Assembly (NCBI RefSeq): GCF_003473485.1
Contig: NC_053042.1
Coordinates: forward strand, 28,197,262 to 28,261,261
Length of the DNA stretch: 64,000 nt
Source of the DNA: Medicago truncatula
Lineage: Eukaryota; Streptophyta; Magnoliopsida; Fabales; Fabaceae
Reading direction: 5' to 3'
Below the pieces are notes generated by a model that worked only from the letters and a program-made list of their open reading frames with translations, did not search any database and had not been told where the DNA came from. Shown here one piece after another: positions 22,255-34,659 of the stretch (position 1 is its first letter; each line of letters starts with the position of its first letter). The position numbers and the translations under genes are program-made.

Positions 22255-22504
22255 AATATCCTATCTTATGAATAAATCATTCACGTACGAAAAAAAGAAG
22301 AGAGAAACAAAATCGGGGCAACATCGTGAGATCTCGACCGAGGCAGAGTTGTGTCGTGTGGTTTGGATTGAAACTCGAATTTAACAAATCACAATACAGA
22401 ACGTAAGTTACGAGATTAGGTTTCCATTCTCTCTTCTCTTTTGTTTGATTCAATCCATCTTCGATCTGAACTTGATTTGATTATTGTTTCAGGAAGAATC
22501 AACG
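22255..22504 (+). promoter_or_regulatory. Promoter/5' leader and leader intron of the VOA1-like gene
   Basis: A strong donor 'aac|gtaagttac' at 22403 and an acceptor 'tttcag|gaag' at 22491-22492 delimit a probable 90-bp leader intron just upstream of the ATG at 22505. A diverged copy of this region precedes F-box A (8217-8400). The exact transcription start is not visible. Confidence 0.65.
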
Positions 22505-25500
22505 ATGGTGATGCCATTACTTGCTTTCATTGTTGCTGCACTTTTCATTCCCAATGGATTAGTCTTTGCAATTCCCTCCACTGTTCCCGCATTCCTTTGG
22601 TCATCTCATTATAAATTGTAAGTATCATTTTCTATTTGTTACTTGTAATTTGATGATAGTTAGTTATGCTAGATTTAGGACCTGTTTGGATAAATAGCTT
22701 ATTTGTAGCTATAAGCTATTTTCTAAGCTATCTTGGAGAACTTGTAAAAATAAGCTGTAAAAAGCATATAAAAAAATTGTCATTGGCTGTTTTTATAAAT
22801 TCTCTCAAATAGTCTCACAAAACTTATGTCCGTTGATAAACTCAAATAAGTCAATCCAAACCGGCGGAGATAGAAAAGTTTTGTAGCTTTCCAAGGGTTT
22901 AGGAAATGAGAGTAAAAGACGTGTGGCATGATCTACTGAAATTTTATCTGAAAAAGGTTCAAAATTTGAACAAAAGAAAATCATGGGTAGGGGTTGAAGT
23001 ATAGTAATAACAGTGTAAGTAATACCTGTGTTTTTGTAGCTTTAGGTTTCTTTTTGAATTGCCACAACGTTTTGGTTCATCACAGGCATGGTCATGCCGG
23101 GGATAGATTTTTCGGATCAATCAACAAAGCTTCATTCTATGATTGATGGTTTACTTTTTTGTTTTGTTTATGTGTTAACCTATGAAGCACGGACACTACT
23201 TGGATTAGGCGTGACGTGTCCGACACCGACACTTGTAATTACACTGAATTATGCATTTTTTTTCAAATGATTAGCTGTGTCGGTGTGTCCGTGTCCGGTG
23301 TCCGTGTCCGTATCCATGCTTCATAGGTGTTAACCCTCTACTTTCCATGGGAAGAGGGCTCTGGTAATCCAGAGTTCCGCTGTGAGGCAAGTGTAGCCTT
23401 GCCAATAATTGTTTTACCTAGAAATTGAACTTGGGAGGTGTATATAGTAAAGAATGAAGCAGCTGTAGCAGATAAGAAGAAAATATAAATAGGGTTATTG
23501 GTTAAAATGAAAACTTAACCATTTGCAAAATATAAAAAACCCTCATTTAGTTCTACTTGTCTTTAGTGGCAACAATCTTAATATGCTAGATGCTTCTTGT
23601 AGTAGTAGGATGTATCTATTCTATATCATATAAGCATGGGGTTGTATTGTACATACATAGTCATTGAGTATTCATGTCTTAGGTTTACACTATGTTGTTC
23701 AACGAATCAGAAAATTGTTTATATCTTACTGGACCTTTGCAGGATCTCAGACAATGGATTGAAGGAGTCCGTTAATTATCAGGTCATTTCTCCGAAAGAC
23801 CTAGCAAAGTCTGTTTTATCTGAAGCAGGATGGTCAAATTTTCTGGTATTTACTTATCCGATAGATTAGTTTCCTATTGTATATATGCTGGGGTTCTATC
23901 CCTCCCTACCTTTCTCTTAAACCTTTACTGAGAAGGGATTGTTTTTTTGTTTTTTATTAATGATGATAACATTTGTTCAGTTTTGGTCTCTTCTATCATT
24001 GCTGTTGCTGCGGTATTTTTAATTTCCTTTTTCAATTTTCTATTTGGACAGTGCAAAGGGAAGAAATTTCAGGATCCTCTCGATCTGGCACTTCTATTTG
24101 TTGGTGGAGAGGTAATATCATTTAAGCGTTTGTTAGATAGTTTGTGTTGCAACTTTCCTATTTTACATTTGTTGTCTTGATCTTAGAGATTCCTGTCAAT
24201 GAGTGCATCAGCATTGTTTCAATAAGCTATGTTACATTTTACCTTTGCAGTTACAGTCTTCAGATTTAAGCTTGAACAAGCATGCAGACTCGGCTCTTTC
24301 TGACTTTCTCAAGGTGAGAGAATTGTGACATGCAGTCTAGTCTATTAAGTTTTTTGTGTAAACCTGATTCAGGACAGCTAATGGAATAATTTTTTCAATT
24401 TTTGACTCTGACACTCTCTGTTGTCATGAACAGGACTCTTTTGTCAGATCCAACACTTCCATGGCATTTCCTTATGTTTCAGCATCAGAGGATGTGAATT
24501 TGGAAGACTCATTGGTTTCAGGATTTGCTGAAGCCTGTGGAGATGATTTAGGAATTGGCAACGTTGCTTTCCTTGGATCTTGCTCTATGGGCACTGGAAA
24601 TCGTGAAGAAACTAAAGCTTTACACTCGGTTCAAGTAATCAATAAATTAATGTGATATGACTGATTATGGAATTTAAGGCCCTTCCTCGTAATGGTTGCA
24701 TAATGCTCTTTATTGACCATTATAACTTTACAGGCCTATTTGACCAAGAGGAAGGAAGAGAGCCACAAAGGGAAAACAGATTTGGTTGTGTTCTGCAATG
24801 GTCCTCAAGCTTCAAAAAATGTTGACAGAACACAATCTGAAGGTACATCTACTTCAGAGTTATGGGCTTTGTTCGACATAATCTTACCATTTGCTGAGTT
24901 CTCATGCATTTGTATATTTTTAGGTGAAGTTTTATCCGAGCTTATCAGCTCTGTAGAGGAATCTGGGGCAAAATATGCAGTACTTTATGTGTCAGATCTC
25001 TCGAGGTCAATCCAGTATCCTTCTTATAGGGATTTGCAAAGGTTTCTAGCAGAAAGTACAACAGGGAATGGATCAACCAATTCCACAGCTTGTGATGGAG
25101 TCTGCCAGCTTAAATCATCACTTTTGGAGGGACTTTTAGTGGTAAGCTTCTTTGCCCATTTTTACAAATGCAGTTAATTGATGGCTTGTGAGTTCTTGTT
25201 GATTTATCTTGCACCTTCTACGAATGTGCTAGTCTGGCAAGAGAAAAACCTTCTTATGAATAAAACATAATATAGTTACCATTATACCACTCTTTTATCA
25301 TGTTCTATTTTTTCTTCTGTTTTTCCCCTTACTTCTCTATGATTAAATTATCTGGTACCACAAGTACACTTCATATGCATGCTTGTATAGGTTTCTGTTT
25401 GTTTCTAAGTTCTGAGTTCAATGATACAAATACAAGCATGAAAGATATTGTCCTTTTTTTTATTCGCTTCCGTACAAACTATGCAATTGGTTATTTTGGT

Positions 25501-26471
25501 TTGTGATAAAACTTCTAGCCATTATTGCGTGGCATCATTCCTTGTAGAACTGTTGCCCTTCAATCTGATACGTGAACATTTAATAGCGACACTAAAATAT
25601 TCACAGCCTTTGCACACTTAATTTAAGAACACCTTGTATACATGTCTATAGATAGACTATTGTTGAGGACTGAATCTTGATGTGCTTGCATCAACTAATC
25701 CTCAAATGGTAGATGTCTTGTTTGGACTTTGGAGAACCCTGCATTTGAACTATTTAGACAAAGTAATATAAGCATCATTTATAAAACATTAGAAAGAGTT
25801 AAAATTTGATGATTCACATAATCAAAGCTAGAAGTAAAATTTTACTAAAAATAATACAGAATAGGAAGGTCTAAAGATCCAAAACAAGTTACAATTAGGG
25901 AAAAAAGGTATAAAGATCCAAAACAAGTTACAATTTACTGCATCAAAATCATGAAAAATGTTCACGATACTACACAAAAGAGTTGTCACCTCCCACCATA
26001 ACAGTGTTCTGTCCGTGTCGGAGCTATATTAGAGCAAGAAAAAGATGATTATTTTTCATTGGAAACCTAAATGAGGTGTCTTACACGTGTTGTTGGGCAC
26101 ATGTTAGACACGAAACACACAAAGGTGTCCTTGCTTCTCAGAGAAGTCCTCCACTAAGAATTAATATCAATGGATTGTAATTCAGATCTGATTGTAGATC
26201 TATAATTCAAATTGCTAATTAAAGATAACTCTTAAGATAATTATATAATCTACAATGAGCAACACCTTCCATTAATATCTGATGTTACCTTGACTCATTA
26301 TTTTAATCACTTTGCTGATATAGTGTTGGATAGTTGCAACATTTATGATGTCCTGATGAGTTTGCTTTTGTTATAATCCAGGGAATAGTTTTGTTAATAA
26401 TTTTGATATCGGGCCTTTGCTGCATGATGGGAATTGACAGCCCAACAAGATTTGAGGCGCCACAAGAGTGA
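22505..26471 (+). CDS. V-ATPase accessory Ac45/VOA1-like type I membrane protein
   Basis: Eight coding exons join in phase: 22505-22617, 23743-23845, 24052-24111, 24251-24313, 24434-24634, 24734-24842, 24924-25141 and 26382-26471 (957 nt, 318 aa). All introns are GT-AG. Residues 1-23 form a signal peptide (MVMPLLAFIVAALFIPNGLV...). The lumenal part has cysteines in 'SNFLCKGKKF', 'EACGDD', 'GSCSMG', 'VVFCNG' and 'ACDGVC'. A single membrane span lies near the C-terminus ('GIVLLIILISGLCCMMG', about 286-303), with a short tail ending FEAPQE. From memory the closest match is the plant family of Arabidopsis At3g13410, which carries the VOA1/Ac45-type C-terminal span found in V-ATPase assembly or accessory subunits of the ER. 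The function is inferred. No lesion was seen; it is the only clearly intact host gene here. Intron 1 holds two MITEs. Confidence 0.85.
22678..22863. mobile_element. MITE in intron 1 ('CCTGTTTGGAT' ends)
   Basis: The left end 'ggacctgtttggataaatag' and the right end 'aaataagtcaatccaaacc' are imperfect complements, with AT-rich interior. This is a common legume MITE type; hAT affiliation is an inference. A relative lies at 37068-37287. Confidence 0.65.
23180..23326. mobile_element. 147-bp MITE in intron 1 with 8-bp target duplication
   Basis: The ends 'ctatgaagca' and 'tgcttcatag' are complementary, and inner blocks 'cggacac'/'gtgtccg' repeat in both orientations. The duplication gtgttaac flanks it at 23172-23179 and 23327-23334. 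The length of the duplication suggests hAT. Confidence 0.85.
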
Positions 26472-27004
26472 TGATCCATTTGTTAAAGATAATATCTGTT
26501 CTGGTGCTAGGTCTACTGCATTAAAATATTACTGCTATATTAATTGCGATTTTTTACGGAGGCTCAGATGAATGTCCTGTAATTTTTTTTACTTATTTTA
26601 GAAACTAAACGTGTTGAATGTTAAAAATAATGTGTACCAGTGTATAAAAGTAAAACATCTACCGAAGGTTTTAATTTTGATCCTGCGGGTGTTGTAAAAT
26701 TTTAAGTAAGAAGCAATTTCAGAATATGTTGTGTGTTCTGTTTTGTCATATTGTCTGAACCCTATTCCTTAAGGATCGGATATACAGTTAGTTTCTTTTT
26801 GCTGGCCATGGTCTCTCTCTCAGGCTTCACCCTTAATTTGAAGGTGAAATGGCCTCACAAAGTTGTACTTCAGCATTTTAAGGAATTTACTGTTGTTTTT
26901 AAGCTTTATTCGTGTTAAAAGTATCTCAGGAAAGACAAAGAAAGCACCAAATGATAGAGTGAATGAATGCAATTCACACTTGATTACTCTCATTACTGAA
27001 TCTG
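26472..27004. other. Downstream region of the VOA1-like gene
   Basis: The probable 3' untranslated region runs to about 26650, followed by AT-rich sequence. No other gene or element was recognised before the duplicated flank at 27005. Confidence 0.5.
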
Positions 27005-27500
27005 TACAGCAACGAATAGGTATCCCAGCCGTAACGAATCAGTTGTCCTAAGGTACTTGTCGTTACATACCGAAGTGGAAAGCATGGTAACATTCCTCTG
27101 TATCAAACTATATAGGGCTTGTTTGGATTTACCTATTTATTTTACCGGCACAAATACTTCACTTGTGAGATTGTTTAAAAGAACTTGTGAAAACAACTTA
27201 TAAATCAAAAGGCAACACTACAAAACAATAGAATTTCCAACTTTTATTAAATTAACTATCATTAACAAATGCACATCAAGGTCCTTTCAAAAAAAAAAAA
27301 ATCAAGCTATCCTGCAAAAGTTAGTGTCCCATAATGTCTTCTTTCGAAGTGTGATAAATTGGACCAAATATAAATTTCACTTCAAATGATTTTTCAAATC
27401 AACAACATTCCAGCATGAAAATATTTTAGTTCAAAAGAAATATATACAATTTTTTTTTAAGGAGAAATATATACAATCTTGTCAACGTGCCATATAGAAA
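27005..27500 (+). repeat. Duplicated flank, copy 2 (unoccupied MULE site)
   Basis: Counterpart of 1-1745 without the 1.2-kb insertion: 'tattaaattaactatc' at about 27242 holds the single target ttaaattaa. It also carries a private duplication of 'gaaatatatacaat' near 27440-27475. Confidence 0.8.
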
Positions 27501-28107
27501 AAATCACTTATTCTTGTACAACAATTTTATTAAAATATTTTCATATTATATGATAATGTGCAACACATGATTGGATGTCCGTATATATAATAATTACAGA
27601 CTCACATAGTATTATAATTAAACTATATTTTATTACCATCAAGTATAGAGTTTTCATTTCTTCATAATGTATATGACCAAAATTAACTCTACCAAAATAA
27701 TTTAGAAATTAATCAAAAAATAAAATACAAATTTAGTGGAAAAAACCAAAGTAATATGGAGTAAGTAGTATGTTGATAAAAAATATGTATATACTTGACT
27801 ACTAAGCTAAAATAATAATTTAAGCGTCCCTAAAATGAGTAAGGATCCTCTCCATTTATAAAAATAAATGGAGAATGTTATTTAGAAAGAAATACATACA
27901 AAAAAGATTGTGGGTCATACCATTGAGTGTGTCTCACCATCATTAACACAACTTGATAAACCTGTAAGCAATTTTGTCAAAAAAAAAAAAACCTGTAAGC
28001 AATTGGAGGGTCTAAAGAGGAATTTTCTGATAAATGGGCCTAAACCACCCAATGCCCATCTATTAATTTTCTTAGCCGCCGTCTACAATCTCGTCACCGT
28101 GTTTTCT
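27501..28107. other. Intergenic DNA with a small palindrome
   Basis: AT-rich without genes. At 27851-27882 'tctccatttat' and 'ataaatggaga' can pair. The stretch 27960-28010 has a duplicated 'acctgtaagcaatt' around an A run. Confidence 0.5.
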
Positions 28108-28446
28108 TGGGTGCGTTTGATTTGCTAAAAAATAAAGGACAGGACAGAACAACTCTAGTTGTTCAGTGTTTGATTTGTATAACTGTTTCAGGTACATGAC
28201 AAACTGGAGGCAAGGGACAGGACAAAAACTCATATTTTTGTCCCTCACCAAAACCACAACACAACTTTTTTTCCCACGTACAAGTTGTCTAAAATACCAA
28301 AATAGCATTGTCCCCCAAACATCGTATAAAACAAAAAATTATTCAATGCCATAAAAAATTTGTCCTGTGCTGTTCTGCCTTGTGTTGTACTGTTCTATCT
28401 TGTACTGTTCTGTCCAGTATTTGCTGTTTTGCAGACCAAACACACT
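28108..28446. mobile_element. MITE in the promoter of F-box gene B
   Basis: The left 'gggtgcgtttgatttgcta' and right 'tttgcagaccaaacacac' are approximate complements. Subterminal 'ggacaggacagaac' on the left is repeated inversely as 'gttctgtcc' motifs on the right (28370-28425). No target duplication could be fixed. It ends about 40 bp before the F-box ATG. Confidence 0.65.
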
Positions 28447-28485
28447 GATCAAAGCAAACATCACTGGTAAAGCAGAGGATGACGC

Positions 28486-29813
28486 ATGGCGGAGGTGGAT
28501 GCACCACCATATCTTCCTGATGAATTGATCACCAAAATCTTAGTAAGGTTACCGGTTAAGTCTCTTATTCGTTTCAAATCTGTTTGTAAGTCATGGTTTT
28601 CACTTATCTCTGATAATCACTTTGCAAATTCACACTTTCAAGTTACTGCTGCAACACACACTCTTAGAATTCTCTTCCTGACAGCAACTCCTGAGTTTCG
28701 ATATATAGCTGTAGATTCGTTGTTTACCGATGATTATAATGAACCTGTTCCACTAAACCCTAATTTTCCTCTTCCGGAATTTGAATTTGATCTTGAAATT
28801 AAAGCTTCATGTAGAGGGTTTATATATGTTCACACTTGTTCAGAAGCTTATATATGGAATCCATCCACCGGATTTCTTAGACAAATACCTTTCCCTCCTA
28901 ATGTTTCAAATTTAATTTTTTATGGTTTTGGGTATGACGAATCAACAGATGATTACTTGGTGGTTTCAGTTTACTTGGTGATTATAATGAACCTGTTCCA
29001 CTAAACCCTAATTTTCCGCTTCCGGAATTTGAATTTGATCTTGAAATTAAAGCTTCATGTAGAGGGTTTATATATGTTCACACTTGTTCAGAAGCTTATA
29101 TATGGAATCCATCCACCGGATTTCTTAGACAAATACCTTTCCCTCCTAATGTTTCAAATTTAATTTTTTATGGTTTTGGGTATGACGAATCAACATATGA
29201 TTACTTGGTGGTTTCAGTTTCATATGTTTACTTGGGGATTTTCTCATTGAGAGCTAATGCGTGGAACGAAATTGTGAGCCCTACCCATTTGCCTTTTTGT
29301 AGTAAGTCCTCTCCCTTTGTTTATCCCTTAGTAGAGTCGGTCTTCAACGGAGCTATTCACTGGTTGGCTTTCAATTATGATACACATGAATATCTTGTTG
29401 TTGCCTTTGAATTAGTCGAAAGGAAACTTGTAGAGATTCCTCTCCCAGATGATTTTGACCATGGTTATACGGTTTGTGGTTTATGGGTATGTAGAGGATT
29501 TCTAAGTCTATGGGTTATGGTGGATGAGGATACGGTTGATATCTGGGTAATGAAAGAATATAAAGTGCAGTCATCTTGGACTAAAACTCTTGTTCTTACT
29601 ACTTATGATACCATTCATAATGTTTCCCTTGTATGTTGTACAACAAGTGGTGATATTGTTGGAACAGATAGCCGTACTGGATTGGTGAGATATGATGAGG
29701 AAGGAGAGTTTTTAGAGCATACCTACTATTGCAAAGATTCACGAAATGGATTCCGATTGGCTATGTATACGGAGTCTTTGCTTTCACTCCCTAGTGACAA
29801 TGAGGAAGCTTAA
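28486..29813 (+). pseudogene. F-box/FBA gene B, disrupted by an internal tandem duplication
   Basis: MAEVDAPPYLPDELITKILV begins a normal F-box (residues 8-55, 'RLPVKSLIRFKSVCKSWFSL'). FBA motifs follow: 'ASCRGFIYVH', 'WNPSTGFLRQIP', 'FGYDESTDDYLVV', 'ANAWNEI', 'GAIHWLAF', 'WVMKEYKVQSSWTKTL' and 'CCTTSGDIVGTDSRTGLVRY'. The C-terminus is complete. A 248-bp direct duplication (28731-28978 and 28979-29226) shifts the frame by two and stops translation at about codon 172. A protein of about 360 aa would result without it, and no other lesion was seen. The role expected for the family is SCF-type substrate recognition. A truncated F-box-only product from the first 172 codons is conceivable. Confidence 0.92.
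28731..29226 (+). repeat. 248-bp tandem duplication inside F-box gene B
   Basis: Copies start at 'tgattataat' (28731 and 28979). They differ at about two positions ('cctctt/ccgctt' and 'acagat/acatat'). The junction shows 'gtttac' microhomology. The length is not a multiple of three. Confidence 0.95.
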
Positions 29814-30823
29814 GAAGATGGCACAAACAAGAAGAATGAGTTAGTTATATTTTTCCTTCACTGTTTTCTAGGTATTTATAATTGTGCTGTATTTTGAACT
29901 CTTGGGTGGCCGAATTTGTAACTTGAGACAGTATGCCACACCAACTGATTCAATATCTCGTGAAATGTTTGTTTTTTGGGTTAACTATTTGTAATATGTT
30001 TATTGGAAATATTAACAACTTTGTTTGATTCACTGTTATTTATGCACATGTGTCTGTAGTAGTGGAGTATCTGGATTATGTTCTAATGTATGTTGTGTTC
30101 ACAGCTTGAAATTGTTCTATATGGTAAATTAGTCTGATGATTATATGCATGTGTAACTCGATTCTGTTTTAATGTATGCTGCGTTCACTGTTTGGAATTG
30201 TTTTATACGGTAAATTACTCTAGTTAGTTTAAGCTTGTTGATTAAGATCACAACTTGCCACTTTGGCTCAGAACTTATTTAAGTTTGATCATAGCCCTGT
30301 ATGTATTTGAATGAAATAGAAGGTTCTGTTCTCTAATTTAAGTGGACTCTAATAACTTGGTGATTTGATTGGAATTTCTGTTTCAAACCAGAAAAAAAAT
30401 AGTCTCAAATTAATGACCTGCACATGACCAATTAAATGAATTTTTAATACCTTAGTGTAAGAAACATAAAAACTAAATCATTTCATGAGCCTAAATAGCG
30501 TTATGATTACAACTTAGAGTTTTCGAAGACAGAAGTTTAAGAGAGAAAAGAATGCATTTTGCATGGTAATAAGCTGTAGAAGAGAGTGTTAATTGTTATA
30601 CTGTTGGCCATAGCCATTAGGCAAAGAAATTAGCTTTTTATTGCAATCTGGTTTGATTAGATTTGTGGTATATCTTCTTTTTGAAGTGGAAATTTATTTG
30701 ACTGACCAGTATATTGTTTTTGGATTCAGAAGTGGTTTCTTTCCTTCATGTTCAAACCCAACTGGTTCTAATTTTGTCTGCATACATGATTTGGCTGAAA
30801 TTCTATTTCACAAAGCATAATGA
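29814..30823 (+). repeat. F-box-family 3' flank, copy B
   Basis: Matches 10326-11085 over most of its length and, in shorter form, the flanks of D and E. It is cut at 30824-30832 by the target duplication of the next MULE. No coding sequence. Confidence 0.85.
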
Positions 30824-31414
30824 TTTTATAAAGGAAAATGCTATTTTGTACGGAACTGTTGTGCAAGAATACTCACAGGGGCGTGAAAACTTTCTACTTC
30901 CACGAGCTGCACTTTCTCTGTCCAACAAAAATAAGATTAAATTAAATATAAAACCTGCAGTTTGTAACTAAAAAAAAAAAACTGCAGTTCACCCAAAAAA
31001 AGAATGGAAACCCACGTTCTCCACTCCCGCGAATCAGATACTCTTTCCTGCGAATTGTTTCCTCATTCCCGCGAATCAAATACTCTGATTGGAGTTCAAT
31101 CTCATTTGTTGCGAAATAGCGTCGTGGTCGTTTTCTCATTCTTACGTCTTGCCTCTGTGAATTTGGTCTCATATTCATCCTCACATAACATCCTCACATA
31201 ACTATGTTTCTGCTTACTATCATAGCTTCCATTGATTCATAGCCCTAAAGCAGAGTATTTCAGATTTCATTTCACTTACAAGTAAGTATTTTGTGTATTT
31301 GTTGTTTTTATATATCATTAGCAGGAAATTTGTGTCAATTGATTGATGTTTCATTTACTACTTGTGTTGGTCAATTAATATAGGTTTTTTATTTTATTTT
31401 ATTTGTTGTATTAG

Positions 31415-34382
31415 TGCAAGAAGGATTTGAGTCTTGTGATGAATTGGAAACTAATGATTGTTTAGAAACAAATGATACTTATGAAGAAGAAACACCTTGT
31501 GCTGGGATGTCATTTGGATCTGAGAAGGAAATTACTGAGTATTACAGGAATTATGCTCAGCGGGTGGGTTTTGGAACTACTAAAATAAGTTCAAAAAAAG
31601 GAGATGAAGGGAAAATGTATTTTACTTTAGCATGTAGTCGATCTAGAAAGTATGTGAGTCGCTCAAAGAATTTGTTAGAGCCAAATCCTGTAACCAAAAC
31701 GCAGTGTAAGGCTAGATTGAATGCGTGTATGTATTCAGACGGAACAACTAAAATTTCAAGTGTTTTTTTTTAGCATAATCATGATCTAAGTCCAGGGAAA
31801 GCACGATATTTTAGATCTAACAAAAATATCGGGGCTCGAATGAAGAGGAGGTTAGAACTCAATGATCAAGCTGGGATTAATGTGAGTAGAAATTTTCGGT
31901 CCTTGGTCGGTGAAGCAAATGGGTATGAGAATCTCACATTTGGAGAAAAAGACTGCAGAAACCACATAGACAAAGTAAGACAATTACGACTTGGGACAGG
32001 AGATGCTGAAGCAATACAGAAATACTTTGTTAGGATGCAAAAACAAAATAGTCAATTTTATTATGTAATGGATGTCGATGATGAAAGTCGATTACGAAAT
32101 GTGTTTTGGGCAGATGCAAGATGTAGGGCCGCATATGAATATTTTGGCGAAGTCATATCTTTCGACACCACTTACTTAACAAATAAATATGACATGCCTT
32201 TTGCTCCTTTTGTTGGCGTAAACCATCATGGTCAGTCGATGTTGCTAGGTTGTGCTCTGTTGTCAAATGAGGATACTGAAACTTTTACTTGGTTGTTTAA
32301 GACTTGGTTAGAATGTATGCATGGACGTTCTCCAAATGCCATAATCACTGATCAAGACGGAGCAATGAAAAAGGCAATTGAGGTTGTCTTTCCGAAGGCT
32401 CGTCATCGGTGGTGCTTATGGCATTTAATGAAAAAGATTCCAGAAAAGTTTGGTAGACACTCTGACTACGAGTCTATCAAAACACTTTTGCATGATATTG
32501 TATACGATTCTTTTAGCAAAAGTGATTTTATGATGAAGTGGGAAAATATGATTGAGTGTTACAAGCTACATGACAATGAATAGTTGAAAGGGTTATTTGT
32601 TGAACGGCATCGTTGGGTTCCTGCATATGTAAGGGACACATTTTGGGCTGGAATGTCAACTACACAACGAAGTGAAAGTATGAACTCATTTTTTGATGGA
32701 TATGTGACCTCAAAGACAACACCGAAGCAATTTGTTGAGCAGTATGATAATGCATTGAAAGATAAAATTGAAAAGGAAAACATTGCCGACTTTCGTTCGT
32801 TTAATACGGTTATTGCTTGTATTAGTCACTTTGGCTTTGAGTTCCAATTCCAAAAAGCCTTTACCAATGCAAAGTTTCAGGAATTCCAATTGGAAATAGC
32901 TTCTATGATGTACTGTCATGCATGTTTCAACAGATTGGAGGGTTTGGATTCAATATTTTCTGTTACAGAAAGTAAGAAAGTATATGACAAGATGAAAGAT
33001 ATTGTGTTCATGGTGCTCTTCAATGAAAAAGACTTCATGTTAAAATGCACCTGCCACTTGTTTGAATTTAAAGGCATTTTATGTAGGCACATCCTTTGTG
33101 TGCTTAAGCTCATAGGGAAAACAGATTTCGTGCCATCTAATTATATTTTGGCACGGTGGAGGAAAGATATAAAGCGGAGGTATACACTTATTAAATGTGG
33201 TTTTGATAATTTGGTTGGAAAAACTGAATTGCAACGTGTTGATAAAGCTTGTGACGCCTTTTATGAATTTGCTTCAACAAGGATAAATAGTGAAGATGAT
33301 TTAGTGAAAGTGATGAACTGGATTCAAAACATGAAAATTGAGTTACCATGTAATGAAACATCTCCTAGAATTATAGAAGAAGACTGTTCAGTTCAAAGCC
33401 AAGCTACCATTCTTGATCCTAAACTGGCTCGAAGTAAAGGGCGTCCTCCTTCGAAAAGGAAGACATCTAAATTTGATCAGATTGTGAAGAAGAAGCTTGC
33501 ACAAAAGAAAACTAAAAAGAACAACCAAAATAGTAAAAAAAATCAAGGTCCTGAGAAGGTGAGTATGAAATTTATAGTATTTATTTATTGATATTATAGA
33601 TATAATAGTTGACAAGTCTAATTTAGGATTTTTTTATGGCAGGGCCCATGCATATCTAGAGGTCAAGAAATCGAATATGAAGTGTGTTACAGATCTCAAC
33701 TTGGAGATGGAATTGGCACACAAGAGAGCATTCAAGTAAACAAAGAATATTCTAGTCAAGTAAATCAGGTGCAGATATAAGATTTGTTGCTCTATCTATT
33801 TCTATTTGATAATTCATATTCTAGATGATTCCATACTTTTATTTTAAAATGTACATGATATTACATTGCATACTAAGCATCCATGTTTTCTATGTAAATA
33901 TTTTAGCAGGAGCAGAACAATGTACGGAGTGGTGAAAATGGTAGTGTAAATACTGTAGCTCCCTTCAATCCAAATCAAGAATATCTTGGTGAAGAAAACA
34001 AGGTGCAAATATAGATTTTGGTGTTGTTTTATTTTTATTTAAAAATTAATATCATAACATAATTTGGTGTGTTTTATTTTTATTTGAACATTTATATTAT
34101 GAACATAACTGATTAAGTATATATTCTTTGCAGGCTCCTTATTATTCTGAGGTCATAAACCATAATGCTGCTTGTTCAGATCTGTTACAGGTATTTGTTT
34201 GAAGTTTTCTTATTGTTTGTAAATGCAATCTATTGGTTTTTTATTGTGTGGGAATACAATCAGATTTTAACACAAAAGACCAATCCCTTTGTCTCTTTTT
34301 GAAGGAACGACACCATATGAAGGATCAACACAATCATCAGAGACATAAGTTGAATGATCCAGCCATCAAAAGCCAAGATTAA
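31415..34382 (+). pseudogene. FAR1-related MULE transposase with two in-frame stops
   Basis: Exon from 31415 (acceptor 'tattag') to 33558, then 33643-33768, 33910-34002, 34134-34190 and 34305-34382, all phase 0 with GT-AG borders and a terminal TAA. The FAR1 DNA-binding domain ('EYYRNYAQRVGFGTTK', with a conserved Cys in 'LACSRS') is followed by 'HNHDLSP', the catalytic MULE domain ('SFDTTYLTNKYDMPFAPF', 'IITDQDGAMKKA', 'RHRWCLWHLMKK'), a SWIM finger 'CTCHLFEFKGILCRHI', and a lysine-rich tail ('SKGRPPSKRKTSK'). Only two lesions are seen: TAG at 31771-31773 just before HNHD and TAG at 32581-32583 where relatives have Trp. The reading frame is otherwise open for about 720 codons. The start codon is not resolved and probably lies in an upstream exon near 31000-31280. 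Confidence 0.9.
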
Positions 34383-34391
34383 GACACTGCT

Positions 34392-34650
34392 GTTACGAGT
34401 TTTTTTTTTTGTTTTCTGCAGTCATGGTATGAGGGTCTGCATGATTTGCAGTTTGGGTGATGATTGGCTTTTTGTTGTTATGCTGTATAGCCACATGCCT
34501 TTTGTTTTCCCTGTTTCGGCCTTTGGTGCCTCCCGGTGTTTGTTTTCATTAGTGCGTGGAGACTTGTTTGTTTGGATTTGTTTGTAAACTCTAGCCTTTT
34601 GCACTCCTTGTGCTAGGCTTTATTGAATGAATTAATCAGTTATAAAAAAT
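34392..34650 (+). mobile_element. Short truncated LINE/retroposon 3' end
   Basis: 259 bp flanked by the 9-bp duplication gacactgct (34383-34391 and 34651-34659) and ending in an A-rich tail ('ttataaaaaat'). The sequence resembles 3' untranslated LINE tails ('ttgtgctaggctttattgaa'). It lies directly behind the transposase stop codon. Confidence 0.75.
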
Positions 34651-34659
34651 GACACTGCT

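Noticed and set aside
25300..25506. Frame inside intron 7 of the VOA1-like gene
   Set aside because: AT-rich intron sequence without coding features.
26020..26170. Possible MITE in intron 7 ('gtgtcgg', 'ggtgtcc' motifs)
   Set aside because: Motifs resemble those of 23180-23326, but no matching ends or target duplication could be found.
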